Assembly: GCF_017311415.1 (NCBI RefSeq)
Contig: NZ_JAEKIS010000002.1
Coordinates: forward strand, 186,001-250,000
Direction: 5' to 3'
Source of the DNA: Salipiger abyssi
Lineage (GTDB): Bacteria; Pseudomonadota; Alphaproteobacteria; Rhodobacterales; Rhodobacteraceae
Length of the DNA stretch: 64,000 bases
Positions 1 through 8,108 of this stretch are shown one piece after another; positions within the stretch are counted from its first letter, which is position 1, and each line of letters starts with the position of its first letter. The position numbers were made by a program, and so were the translations under genes. The notes below the pieces were generated by a model that did not search any database, was not told the DNA's origin, and worked only from the letters and a program-made list of their open reading frames with translations.

Positions 1-663
1 GGGGTCGGCCTCTCCATCGGCGGCGAAGGCGCGCTCGACCCTGACCATCTCGCGCGGCTGAAGCATCTCATCGGCTGGCTGAACCCGGCGAGTTTTTCCG
101 AACATCTCGCCTGGTCCACCCATGACAGCGCGTTCCTGAACGATTTGCTGCCGCTGCCTTATACAGATGCAACGCTGAGCCGGGTGGTCGATCATATCGA
201 CCAGGTGCAGCAGGCTCTGGGCCGGCCCATGCTGCTGGAAAACCCCTCCTCCTATCTCGCTTTCGCCGAGAGCAGCTGGGAAGAGCCCGCATTCCTGCGC
301 GAGATCGCCCGGCGCAGCGGCTGCGGGTTGCTGCTCGACGTCAACAATGTCTTTGTCTCCGCCACCAATCTCGGCTTCACGCCGCAGAGCTATATCGACG
401 CCTTCCCGCTGGAGCTGGTGGGCGAGATCCATGTCGGCGGCCATGACACGGATGAGGACGACCACGGCGCGCCGCTGCTGATCGACAGCCACGGGCGCGA
501 GGTGGCCGATCCGGTCTGGGCGCTGCTCGATTACACGCTGGCGCGTTCCGGGCCGAAACCGGTGCTGATCGAATGGGACACTGACGTGCCCGACTGGTCA
601 GTCCTGGCCGAAGAGGCCCGCAGGGCGGATGAGGCGCTCTCCCGTCTGAGGATCGCCGCATGA
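1..663 (+). CDS. bufB: MNIO family (DUF692) bufferin maturation oxidase, 5' partial
   Basis: The reading frame is open from base 1 with no start, so the N-terminus lies outside the window. The visible 220 residues carry DUF692 signatures: SEHLAWS near the start, LLLDVNNV in the middle, EIHVGGHD, and IEWD near the C-terminus. These supply the conserved His, Asp, Asn and Glu ligands of a multinuclear non-haem iron centre. The family modifies cysteines of RiPP precursor peptides; BufB acts on bufferins, small copper-binding peptides. The stop overlaps the start of the next gene by 4 bases (ATGA), and a DUF2063 protein and a DoxX protein follow, which is the bufferin maturation order. The precursor gene bufA would be expected upstream, outside the window. 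Family membership is secure; the substrate is inferred from context. Confidence 0.88.
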   Translation, partial: GVGLSIGGEGALDPDHLARLKHLIGWLNPASFSEHLAWSTHDSAFLNDLLPLPYTDATLSRVVDHIDQVQQALGRPMLLENPSSYLAFAESSWEEPAFLREIARRSGCGLLLDVNNVFVSATNLGFTPQSYIDAFPLELVGEIHVGGHDTDEDDHGAPLLIDSHGREVADPVWALLDYTLARSGPKPVLIEWDTDVPDWSVLAEEARRADEALSRLRIAA

Positions 664-1406
664 GCCAGACCGCATTCCACCACGCGCTGCTCGACGCCAC
701 GCGCCCGGTGCCGCAGAACCTCACCGACGGCATGGGCCGCCCCGCCGGGCGTCGCTATGCGGTCTATCGCAACAATGTCGCGGTCTCGCTGAGCGAGGCG
801 CTCGCCACCGGCTTTCCCGCAACCGCCGCGCTGCTGGGCGAGACGAATTTCGCCCGGCTATCCGCCCGCTTCCTGCGCCAGCACCCGCCCGCCTCGCCGC
901 TGCTCCTGCAATACGGCGCCGGCTTCCCGGCCTTTCTCGACGGCATCGACGGGCTGGGCCGCCTGCCCTTCCTCTCCGATATCGCCCGGCTCGACCTCGC
1001 TTTGCGCCGCGCCTATCACGCCGCCGATGCGCGCCCCATCGCGCCCGAGGCGCTCGCCGCGCTCGATGCCGAGACCTTGCCCGCCGCCCGCCTGCACCTC
1101 GCACCTGCCGTGCAGCTCCTCGCCTCGCGCTGGCCCATCGTGGAGATCCGCGCCTATGCGCTGGGTGAGCGCACCGCGCCGCCTGCAAGCGCCGCGCAGG
1201 ATGTCATCGTCACCCGGCCCGGCTTCGACCCGCTACCCTTGCCCCTGCCCGCACAAGGCTTTGCCTTCGCCGCCGCGTTGCGCTCCGGCATGCGGCTCGG
1301 CGATGCGGTCACGCAATGCGGCCCCGGTTTCGACCCCGCCGCCACGCTGGCGCTGCTGCTGGCCAATGGCGCCATCGCCGCCATCGACACCGGAGGCGCA
1401 GAATGA
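660..1406 (+). CDS. bufC: BufC/HvfC-type DUF2063 protein, RiPP maturation partner
   Basis: This 248-residue protein starts at an ATG that overlaps the stop of the DUF692 gene. The N-terminal region (about residues 1-95) is the DUF2063 domain, often called 'putative DNA-binding domain', with the typical run [18 protein letters not shown]. In MNIO cassettes this protein binds the precursor peptide and presents it to the MNIO enzyme, so the DNA-binding name is misleading. The C-terminal half is alanine- and leucine-rich and matches no catalytic motif. Translational coupling on both sides (ATGA overlaps) argues for a complex with its neighbours. The function follows from the family and context, not from a visible active site. 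Confidence 0.85.
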   Translation: MSQTAFHHALLDATRPVPQNLTDGMGRPAGRRYAVYRNNVAVSLSEALATGFPATAALLGETNFARLSARFLRQHPPASPLLLQYGAGFPAFLDGIDGLGRLPFLSDIARLDLALRRAYHAADARPIAPEALAALDAETLPAARLHLAPAVQLLASRWPIVEIRAYALGERTAPPASAAQDVIVTRPGFDPLPLPLPAQGFAFAAALRSGMRLGDAVTQCGPGFDPAATLALLLANGAIAAIDTGGAE

Positions 1407-1963
1407 CCCTGCTTCTCACCCTCTACGACCGCGCCACCCAGAGGCTTGCGCTTTATGGCGACGGCGCGCTGCCGCTGCTCGCGCGCTTCACCTTCGCCGC
1501 CACGCTGCTGGTCTATTTCTGGGCCTCGGCACGCACCAAGATCGGCGACGGGGTCTTGGGCCTGCTCCGCCCCTCCACCGGCGCCTATGCGCAGATCTTT
1601 CCCAGACAGTTCGAGGCGGCGGGCTACGATGCCAGCCAGCTCGGCGCGCTGCACTGGCTGGTGACCGTCGCCGGCACCTGGGCCGAGATCCTGCTGCCGC
1701 TGCTCATCGCCGCCGGGCTCTTCACCCGGCTCGCGGCACTCGGCATGGCGGGCTTTGTCGCGGTGCAGAGCCTCACCGATCTCTACGGTCATGGCGGCAT
1801 CGCCCATGCCGAAACCCTCGGCGCATGGTTCGACCGCATGCCCGATGCGCTGATCCTCGATCAGCGGCTGCTGTGGCTGCTCTGCCTCGCGGTGCTGGTG
1901 ATGAAAGGCGGCGGCTGGCTCTCTGCCGACCGGCTGCTGCTCCGCCGCCGTGCCACCGCCTAG
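1403..1963 (+). CDS. DoxX family inner-membrane protein of the bufferin cassette
   Basis: The ATG at 1403 overlaps the stop of the DUF2063 gene and gives a 186-residue protein. It has about four hydrophobic helices (roughly residues 22-42, 82-105, 107-127 and 150-167) and the DoxX-type motif LVTVAGTWAEILLPLLIAAG. DoxX proteins (called HvfX or BufE-like in MNIO clusters) are the usual membrane component next to DUF692 and DUF2063 genes. Their biochemical role is unsettled; redox support for the maturation enzyme has been proposed. It is the last gene of the operon: its stop meets the stop of the convergent ArsC-like gene with a 4-base overlap, leaving no room for a separate terminator. Confidence 0.82.
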   Translation: MTLLLTLYDRATQRLALYGDGALPLLARFTFAATLLVYFWASARTKIGDGVLGLLRPSTGAYAQIFPRQFEAAGYDASQLGALHWLVTVAGTWAEILLPLLIAAGLFTRLAALGMAGFVAVQSLTDLYGHGGIAHAETLGAWFDRMPDALILDQRLLWLLCLAVLVMKGGGWLSADRLLLRRRATA

Positions 1964-2280
1964 ACCTGCGCCGAAAGCGCCGCCTGCACCGTCTTGTCCC
2001 AGCCCAGATAGAGCTGCCCGCCATCCTCGATGAGCGGGCGCTTCATCAGCGCCGGATGCTGCTGCAAGAGCTCCAGCGGCGGCGTCGCGCGCTCCGCCTC
2101 GGAAAGCCCGCGCCAGGTAGTCGAGCGGGTGTTCACCAGCTTTTCACCGAAGGTTTCATAGGCCCGCGCCAGCAGATCCGGCGAAATCCCGTCTGCCCGC
2201 ACATCCACCAGCTCCGCCTGCGGCAGTGCTTTCAGCGCCTTGCGGCAGGTATCGCAGTTCTTCAGCCCGTATAGTCGCAT
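1960..2280 (-). CDS. ArsC/Spx/YffB-family thioredoxin-fold protein
   Basis: The protein has 106 residues and the ArsC-like fold signature: YGLKNCDTCRKAL at the N-terminus with a C9-x-x-C12 pair, TRSTTWRGLS in the middle and the conserved MKRPLIED segment. The CxxC pair and the length place it with the Spx/MgsR/YffB branch rather than with classical arsenate reductase, so a thiol-redox or glutathione-linked role is more likely than arsenate reduction. I chose the start at 2280 because GGAGAGGGCGAG directly precedes that ATG; an upstream in-frame ATG at 2310 lacks such a site. It is convergent with the DoxX gene and may be unrelated to the bufferin cassette. Confidence 0.85.
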   Translation of the reverse strand: MRLYGLKNCDTCRKALKALPQAELVDVRADGISPDLLARAYETFGEKLVNTRSTTWRGLSEAERATPPLELLQQHPALMKRPLIEDGGQLYLGWDKTVQAALSAQV

Positions 2281-2504
2281 CTCGCCCTCTCCATCGGCTC
2301 CAAAGCTCAATTTAACGCCGATTGCTGCGACAGCGAAGTGTTTCGCTTGATTTTTACATCACCTGTGCAACCCTTTTTTCCGTGACCTTCGACGATCAGC
2401 AACGGAAATCCCTTGTCGGGCTGACCTCCCCTGAAAGGCGAATGTGACGGGGCGCCCGGCCTTGCCGGGGTAAACATTAGGAAGACTGGAAGGAGCACGG
2501 GAAC

Positions 2505-2711
2505 ATGCCGAACGGCACCGTGAAATGGTTCAACACGACCAAAGGCTATGGCTTTATTGCGCCGGACGAAGGCGGCAAGGACGTATTTGTACATATCTCG
2601 GCGGTCGAACGCTCGGGACTGACCGGCCTCGCCGACAATCAGAAGGTGAGCTACGAGCTCAAGGAAGGCCGCGACGGTCGCATGATGGCCTCCGATCTCA
2701 AGACCCTCTGA
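2505..2711 (+). CDS. Cold-shock protein, CspA family
   Basis: The 68-residue single cold-shock domain has RNP1 (KGYGFI) and RNP2 (VFVHIS) nucleic-acid binding motifs and begins with the typical MPNGTVKWFN. Such proteins bind single-stranded RNA or DNA and melt mRNA structure. AAGGAGCACGGGAAC precedes the ATG. The gene has a leader of about 200 bases that contains a small hairpin (CCCGGC at 2455-2460 pairing with GCCGGG at 2464-2469), in keeping with the long structured leaders of cold-shock genes, though I cannot say whether it is thermoregulated. A G+C-rich terminator follows. Confidence 0.97.
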   Translation: MPNGTVKWFNTTKGYGFIAPDEGGKDVFVHISAVERSGLTGLADNQKVSYELKEGRDGRMMASDLKTL

Positions 2712-2729
2712 AACAACCCGAATTCCGTG

Positions 2730-2755
2730 CCCCGGCCCTTGTCCTGGGGCCGGGG
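2730..2755 (+). terminator. Hairpin terminator after the cold-shock gene
   Basis: A 9-base-pair stem (CCCCGGCCC at 2730-2738 against its complement at 2747-2755) closes an 8-base loop 18 bases after the csp stop. There is no T-run on either side. It sits between convergent csp and metR and could serve both. Confidence 0.6.
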
Positions 2756-2824
2756 ACAGATGCTGCCCGCGCATCCTCTATCGACGGGTTTTCGCGCGCC
2801 GCCGGTGCCGCGACACGCTCCTGT

Positions 2825-3730
2825 TCACTGCGATTGCAGCCGACGCGCTTCTTCGCCCGCGAGGCGGACGAGATCCCGCATATAGGGCTTTTCCAGATCC
2901 TCGCTGCGTGCCGCCGCATAGAGCCTGCGGGTCAGCCCGTGTTCGGTCAGCGGCCGCGTGACGTAATCGGAATTGTACTTCACCTCGCGCACCACCCAGT
3001 CGGGCAGCACCGATACACCGCGATTCGACGCAACCAGCAGCAGAATCACCGCCGTCAGTTCCACCTGCCGGATCGCGGCGGGCTCGACCCGCGCCGGGGT
3101 GAGCAGTTGCGAGAACACATCGAGCCGCGAGCGTTCCACCGGATAGGTGATCAGCGTCTCGCCGCGAAAATCCTCCGCCTCGATCCAGGGTTTCGCCGCC
3201 AGCGGATGCGCCGCCGCCGCCACGAAAACCGGGCTGTAATCGAAGAGCGGGGTAAAGGTGACGCCGGGCAGATCCTCCGGATCGGAGGAGATCACCACAT
3301 CCACATCCTCCTTCTGAAGCGCCGGCAGCGCGTCGAAGGCCAGCCCCGGGCGAATGTCCACATCCACATCCGGCCAGCTCTTGCGGAACGCCTCCAGCAC
3401 CGGGAACAACCATTCGAAACAGGCGTGGCATTCGATCGCGATATGCAGCCGCCCCGAGCGCCCGGCGCGCAGCCCGGCAAACTCCGCCTGCGCCGCCTCG
3501 ACCTGCGGCAGCACCTGCTCGGCCAGCCGCAAAAGCCGCAGCCCCGCCGCCGAAAGCCGCATCGGTTTCGACCGGCGCACAAAGAGCTCGACCCCGGCCT
3601 GATCCTCCAGCCCCTTGATCTGATGGGACAAAGCCGATTGCGTGATATTGAGCTGATCCGCCGCGCGCGCCAGACCGCCCGCTTCGTGGATCGCCTTGAT
3701 GGTGCGCAGATGGCGGAATTCCAGGTGCAT
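2825..3730 (-). CDS. metR: LysR-type regulator, MetR (methionine biosynthesis activator)
   Basis: This 301-residue LysR protein starts MHLEFRHLRTIKAIHEAGGL, with the winged helix-turn-helix in residues 1-60 (including ITQSALSHQIKGLE) and a periplasmic-binding-like effector domain after residue 90. Its N-terminus resembles MetR, whose effector is homocysteine and which activates methionine genes. The gene is divergent from metF with a shared 130-base promoter region, the classic LysR regulator/target arrangement. MetR is therefore inferred from both similarity and context. LysR proteins usually repress their own gene from such a site. Confidence 0.85.
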   Translation of the reverse strand: MHLEFRHLRTIKAIHEAGGLARAADQLNITQSALSHQIKGLEDQAGVELFVRRSKPMRLSAAGLRLLRLAEQVLPQVEAAQAEFAGLRAGRSGRLHIAIECHACFEWLFPVLEAFRKSWPDVDVDIRPGLAFDALPALQKEDVDVVISSDPEDLPGVTFTPLFDYSPVFVAAAAHPLAAKPWIEAEDFRGETLITYPVERSRLDVFSQLLTPARVEPAAIRQVELTAVILLLVASNRGVSVLPDWVVREVKYNSDYVTRPLTEHGLTRRLYAAARSEDLEKPYMRDLVRLAGEEARRLQSQ

Positions 3731-3741
3731 CCCTAAGTTTC

Positions 3742-3777
3742 ACTCATGTTGTTCTTGAGATTTATGAGTTTGTCTCA
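3742..3777. promoter_or_regulatory. Candidate MetR-binding region between metR and metF
   Basis: The metR-metF spacer has two overlapping inverted repeats: ACTCAT (3742-3747) with ATGAGT (3764-3769), and TGAGA (3756-3760) with TCTCA (3773-3777). LysR regulators bind dyads of this size. Neither is a good match to the enterobacterial MetR consensus TGAA-N5-TTCA, so the assignment is tentative. Confidence 0.35.
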
Positions 3778-3860
3778 CAATGCGGTTTCTGCGACAAGGG
3801 CGTGAATGAGAGGACGTCCCTGGCACCGCCAGGCGGTCTTGGAACATAAGGACGCTGGCC

Positions 3861-4727
3861 ATGAAACGCCCCGAAATTTCTTTCGAATTCTTCCCGCCCC
3901 GCAATATCGAGGCGACTTTCCGTCTGTGGGACACCGTGCAGGCGCTGGCACCGCTGGACCCGCGCTTTGTCTCGGTGACCTATGGCGCCGGCGGCACCAC
4001 CCGCGAGCTGACCCGTGACGTGGTGGCGACCCTGCACAAGCATTCCGGGCTGAACGTCGCCGCGCATCTGACCTGCGTCGATGCCACCAAGGAAGAGACG
4101 CTGGCCATTGTCGAGCAGTTCCGCGCCTCCGGCGTGACCGATATCGTGGCGCTGCGCGGCGATCCGCCCAAGGGCGCCACCGGCTTCACCCCGCATCCCG
4201 AGGGCTTTGGCAGCTCGGTCGAGCTGATCGAGGCGCTGCGCGAGACCGGCGATTTCAACATTCGCGTCGGCGCCTATCCCGACGTGCATCCCGATGCGGT
4301 CTCGGGTCAGGCGGATATCGAGTTCCTCAAGCGCAAGTTCGACGCCGGCGCCACCGAGGCGCTGACGCAGTTCTTCTTCGAAGCCGAGACCTTCTTCCGC
4401 TTCCGCGACGCCTGCGAGAGGGCGGGCATCGACAAGCCGATCGTGCCGGGCATCCTACCGATCGAGAACTGGAAGGGCGCGCGCCGCTTTGCCGAGAATT
4501 GCGGCACCAAGATCCCCGCCTGGGTGATCGAAGCCTTCGACCGCGCCGAGCGTGACGGGCGGCAGGATCTGCTGGCCACGGCGATCTGCACCGAGCTCTG
4601 CTCGGAGCTGATCGAGGGCGGTGTGGACAAGCTGCATTTCTACACGCTGAACCGGCCCGAGCTGACCCGCGACGTGTGTTTCGCACTCGGCGTGGCACCG
4701 GATGTGAAGCTCGAACACGTCGCGTGA
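3861..4727 (+). CDS. metF: Methylenetetrahydrofolate reductase
   Basis: The 288-residue protein has the MetF TIM-barrel features: an N-terminal ISFEFFPPRN motif with the catalytic Glu region, VTYGAGGTTRE, HLTCVDATKEE, ALRGDPPKG and TQFFFEAETFFRF. It reduces 5,10-methylene-THF to 5-methyl-THF, the methyl donor for methionine synthase, using FAD and NAD(P)H. Length and motifs match the bacterial single-domain enzyme. The ATG at 3861 is preceded by AAGGACGCTGGCC. It is divergent from metR, the likely regulator. The inverted-repeat element begins 6 bases after the stop. Confidence 0.97.
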   Translation: MKRPEISFEFFPPRNIEATFRLWDTVQALAPLDPRFVSVTYGAGGTTRELTRDVVATLHKHSGLNVAAHLTCVDATKEETLAIVEQFRASGVTDIVALRGDPPKGATGFTPHPEGFGSSVELIEALRETGDFNIRVGAYPDVHPDAVSGQADIEFLKRKFDAGATEALTQFFFEAETFFRFRDACERAGIDKPIVPGILPIENWKGARRFAENCGTKIPAWVIEAFDRAERDGRQDLLATAICTELCSELIEGGVDKLHFYTLNRPELTRDVCFALGVAPDVKLEHVA

Positions 4728-4732
4728 GCTGC

Positions 4733-4973
4733 GGTGGGCAGATTGCCCACCCTACACTTGAGCGGTGCCCTGGCGCGGGACAAGGCGAAGCCGCCGCGCC
4801 ATCGCCGGCCCGCCCCCCGGGCTGGCGATTTGCTGACGTCAGGGCCGCGTGTCGAGGTCATTCGGATTTGGCCGGGATAAATCAAGAGCCTCGTAGCTTG
4901 GCTCGCCAACCCGCGGGCCGGCGATGGCGCGGCTCTCCCGGCGTGGCGCTGTAGGCTGAGCAATCTGCCAACC
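4733..4973. repeat. Nested inverted-repeat element in the 384-base gap after metF
   Basis: The gap 4728-5111 has no supported gene. Most of it is an imperfect palindrome of 241 bases. The outer arms (4733-4755 and 4951-4973) match at 20 of 23 positions as inverted repeats; each contains the core GCAGATTG. An inner pair (4793-4813 and 4913-4933) is a perfect 21-base inverted repeat containing CATCGCCGGCCCGC. The outer-arm sequence resembles the GTGGGCA...TGCCCAC intergenic repeat I associate with this bacterial group. No transposase is present, so this is a MITE- or REP-like element, or a degenerate copy of one. The remaining 4974-5111 holds the promoter region of the next gene. Confidence 0.65.
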
Positions 4974-5111
4974 ATCCCGCCCAATTTCGCGCCTCTCGCC
5001 ACCCGATGCGCCAATGTGACCCCGCGCCACCTGTAAAGAATCTCGCGCCCGCGCTTCCCTCTGCCTGCGATACGGTTACTGTGATCGAAAACGGCGAGGG
5101 AAGAGCAACGC

Positions 5112-5894
5112 GTGCGGCTCATCGTATTCACGGATCTGGACGGCACCCTGCTGAATCATTCCGATTACAGCCATGACGCGGCGCAGCCCGCGCTCGACGC
5201 GCTGCAAAGGCACAAGATCCCGCTGATCCTCGCCAGCTCCAAGACCGCCGCCGAAATCCTGCCGCTTCATCAGGAGCTTGGCCTCGGCGACTGGCCCATC
5301 ATCGCGGAGAACGGCGCCGCGCGCATCAGCCCCGGCGCGGCGGAAACCGACCGCGCGGCCTATGCCCGGCTCCGCGAGATCCTCTGCGCCCTGCCCGACG
5401 ATCTGCGCGCGCCGTTTCGCGGCTTCGGCGATATGAGCGATGCCGAGGTCGCCGAAATCACCGGCCTGCCGCCCGCCGCCGCCACGCTTGCCCGGCAGCG
5501 CAATTTCTCCGAGCCCGGGCTCTGGCAAGGCCCGCCCGAGCGGCTCGACGCCTTCCTCGCCGCGCTCAAGACCCATGGCGTGACAGCACGACGCGGCGGG
5601 CGCTTCCTGACGCTCTCCTTCGGCGGCACCAAGGCGCAGCAGATGGCAGGTATCATGACCGATCTCGGCGCCGACACTGCCATTGCGCTCGGCGACGCGC
5701 CCAATGACGTGGAAATGCTGGAACAAGCCGATCACGGCGTGATCGTCCGCAACGATCACGGCAAGGGCATCCCCACCCTGCCCGGCGAAGCCGCCGGGCG
5801 CATCACGCGCAGCGCGCAGCCCGGTCCCGAGGGCTGGAACGCCGCGATCCTCGCGCTTCTCGACAGGCTCGGAATGAACGGGAGAGCTAAATAA
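5112..5894 (+). CDS. HAD-IIB phosphatase: glucosyl/mannosyl-3-phosphoglycerate phosphatase
   Basis: The start is GTG at 5112, behind GAGGGAAGAG. The 260-residue protein has the HAD motifs: DLDGT with catalytic D8 and D10, ASSKT as motif II, and GDAPNDVEML as motif IV. The long cap domain and overall pattern match the MpgP/GpgP (COG3769) branch, which removes phosphate from mannosyl- or glucosyl-3-phosphoglycerate to release the compatible solute. The glycosyltransferase that would make this substrate starts immediately after the stop codon, with no spacing, which supports the assignment strongly. Whether the sugar is glucose or mannose depends on the partner enzyme. Confidence 0.82.
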   Translation: MRLIVFTDLDGTLLNHSDYSHDAAQPALDALQRHKIPLILASSKTAAEILPLHQELGLGDWPIIAENGAARISPGAAETDRAAYARLREILCALPDDLRAPFRGFGDMSDAEVAEITGLPPAAATLARQRNFSEPGLWQGPPERLDAFLAALKTHGVTARRGGRFLTLSFGGTKAQQMAGIMTDLGADTAIALGDAPNDVEMLEQADHGVIVRNDHGKGIPTLPGEAAGRITRSAQPGPEGWNAAILALLDRLGMNGRAK

Positions 5895-7115
5895 ATGGCC
5901 GATTTTCACCAGAACGGCAACATCGCCCAGTTCCACAACCTGCGCTCGCGCCCGCAGGAAGAGCTGATCTACGAGCTCGACACCTTTGCGCAGAGCCGCA
6001 AGATCTCGCTGATCCTGCCCTCGCTCTATTCCGAGCTCGAGGGCGACGCGCTGCCCAATATCCTCGCCGAGCTCTCCAAGGTCAGCTATCTGCACCGCAT
6101 CATCATCGGGCTCGACCGCGCCGACGAGGCACAGTATCGCCACGCGCGCGAGTTCTTCTCGGTGCTGCCGCAGCTCACCACGGTGATCTGGAACGACAGC
6201 CCGCGCATGCTCGACATCATGGCCCGGCTCGAGGCGCTGGGGCTGGCACCGCAGGAGGCCGGCAAGGGCAAGAATGTCTGGGGCTGCATGGGCTATCTGA
6301 TCTCCTGCGCCGACAGCGCGGTGATGGCGATCCACGATTGCGACATCGTCACCTACACGCGCGAGATGCTCGACCGTCTGGTCTATCCGGTGGCCAACCC
6401 GACCTTTTCCTACCAGCTTTCCAAGGGGTTCTATCCCCGCGTCGGACAGGGCAAGCTGAACGGGCGGGTAACGCGGCTGCTGGTCTCGCCGCTACTGATC
6501 GCGCTCAAGCGCACCATCGGCGACCGCGACTACATCGACTATCTGCGCGCCTTCCGCTACCCGCTCTCGGGCGAGATGGCGCTGCGCACCGGGCTGTTGC
6601 CCGACCTGCGCATCCCCTCCGACTGGGGGCTGGAGATCGGCGTGCTCTCGGAGGCGTGGCGCAATCTCGGACCGCGGCAGGTCTGTCAGGTCGAGATCGC
6701 CGACCAGTACGACCACAAGCATCAAGACCTTTCGGCGGAGGACGCCAATCAGGGCCTCTCGCGCATGTCGACCGATATCTGCAAGGCGATCTACCGCAAG
6801 CTCGCCGCCGACGGCACGGTCTTTACCCCGCATGTGTTCCGCACGCTGAAGGCGACCTATTACCGTTCGGCGCTGGATCTGCTGGAGGCCTATCACGCCG
6901 ATGCCAAGATGAACGGGCTGACCATCGACCGCCACGCCGAGGAGCGCAGCATCGAGATGTTCGGCGACAACATCGCCCGCGCCGGACAGCTCTTTATCGA
7001 GAACCCGCAGGAGACGCCCTTTATTCCCACCTGGAACCGTGTGCATTCCGCCGACCCCACGCTGCTGGTCGATTTCCGGGCAGCGGTGGCAGCGGACGAG
7101 GCGGAATTCGGCTAG
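5895..7115 (+). CDS. Glycosyltransferase, probable glucosyl-3-phosphoglycerate synthase (GT81-like)
   Basis: This 406-residue protein has a GT-A fold with an N-terminal nucleotide-sugar region (ISLILPSLYSELEG), GKGKN at residues 123-127, and a DxD metal motif DCD at 148-150. The pattern resembles the GpgS enzymes of Persephonella and cyanobacteria, which join NDP-glucose and 3-phosphoglycerate. The phosphatase gene directly upstream completes a two-step route to glucosylglycerate, an osmolyte used when nitrogen for betaine-type solutes is limiting. Mannosyl-3-phosphoglycerate synthase is the main alternative; the sequence alone does not settle the donor sugar. Shine-Dalgarno GGGAGAGC lies within the end of the preceding gene. 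Confidence 0.78.
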   Translation: MADFHQNGNIAQFHNLRSRPQEELIYELDTFAQSRKISLILPSLYSELEGDALPNILAELSKVSYLHRIIIGLDRADEAQYRHAREFFSVLPQLTTVIWNDSPRMLDIMARLEALGLAPQEAGKGKNVWGCMGYLISCADSAVMAIHDCDIVTYTREMLDRLVYPVANPTFSYQLSKGFYPRVGQGKLNGRVTRLLVSPLLIALKRTIGDRDYIDYLRAFRYPLSGEMALRTGLLPDLRIPSDWGLEIGVLSEAWRNLGPRQVCQVEIADQYDHKHQDLSAEDANQGLSRMSTDICKAIYRKLAADGTVFTPHVFRTLKATYYRSALDLLEAYHADAKMNGLTIDRHAEERSIEMFGDNIARAGQLFIENPQETPFIPTWNRVHSADPTLLVDFRAAVAADEAEFG

Positions 7116-7205
7116 GTCGCGGCACAATGTTAGCGTCTTACATTCTGATGATCCACTGTGGTAGCAAGACGCCAGACTCACCACATTGATCGCGAAGGGC
7201 CCGAC

Positions 7206-7853
7206 ATGATCACTCCCGAGACCACCAGCCAGAAAGCCGAAACCCTCTGCCGCCTGGCACCGATCATTCCGGTTCTGGTGGTCGACGATGCGGCCCATGC
7301 GCGCCCCCTGGCCGAGGCGCTTGTGCGCGGCGGATTGCCGGCGCTGGAGGTCACCCTGCGCACCCCGGCGGCGCTCGAGGTCATCGCCGAGATGGCGGCG
7401 GTCGAGGGCGGCATGGTTGGCGCCGGCACGCTGCTGACCCCGGCCGATGTGGCGGCGGCGGTCGATGCGGGCGCGACATTCGGCGTCTCCCCGGGCGCCA
7501 CCGACCGCCTGCTCGATGCCTGCGAAGAGGCCGGCCTGCCGCTGCTGCCCGGTGCCGCCACCGCCACCGAGGCGATGGCGCTGCTGGAGCGCGGCTATAC
7601 GGTGCAGAAATTCTTCCCCGCCGAGGCCTCCGGCGGCGCACCGGCGCTCAAGGCCATCGGCGCGCCGCTGCCGCAGATCCGCTTTTGCCCGACGGGCGGG
7701 GTCAGCATGAAGAACGCCGGCGATTACCTGTGCCTCGGCAATGTGCTCTGCTGCGGCGGCAGCTGGGTCGCGCCGAAGGACAAGGTGACAGCGGGCGACT
7801 GGGAGGCGATCACGGCGCTTGCGGCAGAAGCGGCAGCGCTGCCGCGCGGCTGA
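7206..7853 (+). CDS. eda: KDPG aldolase (2-dehydro-3-deoxyphosphogluconate aldolase)
   Basis: The 215-residue protein has all Eda marks: EVTLRTP with the catalytic Glu at about residue 48, GAGTLL, and VQKFFPAE with the Schiff-base lysine at about residue 135, followed by FCPTGGV. It splits KDPG into pyruvate and glyceraldehyde-3-phosphate in the Entner-Doudoroff pathway, the main glucose route in Roseobacters. I chose ATG 7206 because GAAGGG precedes it and the family starts there; an upstream in-frame start at 7158 would add an atypical tail. The partner gene edd is not next to it. A TGTTAGCG half-site lies at 7128-7135. Confidence 0.95.
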   Translation: MITPETTSQKAETLCRLAPIIPVLVVDDAAHARPLAEALVRGGLPALEVTLRTPAALEVIAEMAAVEGGMVGAGTLLTPADVAAAVDAGATFGVSPGATDRLLDACEEAGLPLLPGAATATEAMALLERGYTVQKFFPAEASGGAPALKAIGAPLPQIRFCPTGGVSMKNAGDYLCLGNVLCCGGSWVAPKDKVTAGDWEAITALAAEAAALPRG

Positions 7854-7879
7854 GGAAAAGCGATCACAGCGCCTGTAAA

Positions 7880-7901
7880 CGGTCGCGATGAACCGCGACC
7901 G
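7880..7901. terminator. Hairpin between convergent eda and the XRE gene
   Basis: CGGTCGCG (7880-7887) pairs perfectly with CGCGACCG (7894-7901) around a 6-base loop. It lies in the 51-base convergent spacer and has no T-run, so it may act in both directions. Confidence 0.55.
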
Positions 7902-7904
7902 GCC

Positions 7905-8108
7905 TCACGGCTCTTCCGGATCGGGTTGAAAGATCTCTTCGATTGTCAGGCCAAAGAGCTTTGCGATGCTGAAAGCGAGCGGCAGGCTGGGATCATACCG
8001 CCCCCGCTCCAGCGCGTTGACGGTCTGCCGTGACACCTTCAGGCAGGCGGCGAGATGCGCCTGCGACCACTCTCGCTGCCGGCGCAGCTCCTGAATACGG
8101 TTGTTCAT
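7905..8108 (-). CDS. Small XRE-family helix-turn-helix regulator
   Basis: The 67-residue protein is essentially one Cro/C1-type domain: MNNRIQELRRQREWSQAHLA, then KVSRQTVNALERGRYDPSL with the recognition helix. Such single-domain regulators usually sit with a small membrane protein that they co-regulate. I start at ATG 8108, whose ATGA overlaps the stop of the membrane-protein gene; a longer form from 8147 would lie inside that gene. It probably binds the twin operator upstream of the operon and so controls itself; this is inferred. Confidence 0.88.
   Translation of the reverse strand: MNNRIQELRRQREWSQAHLAACLKVSRQTVNALERGRYDPSLPLAFSIAKLFGLTIEEIFQPDPEEP

Noticed and set aside
5112-7853. Entner-Doudoroff operon edd-eda
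   Set aside because: Only eda is present; the upstream genes are glycosylglycerate genes, and no phosphogluconate dehydratase is in the window.
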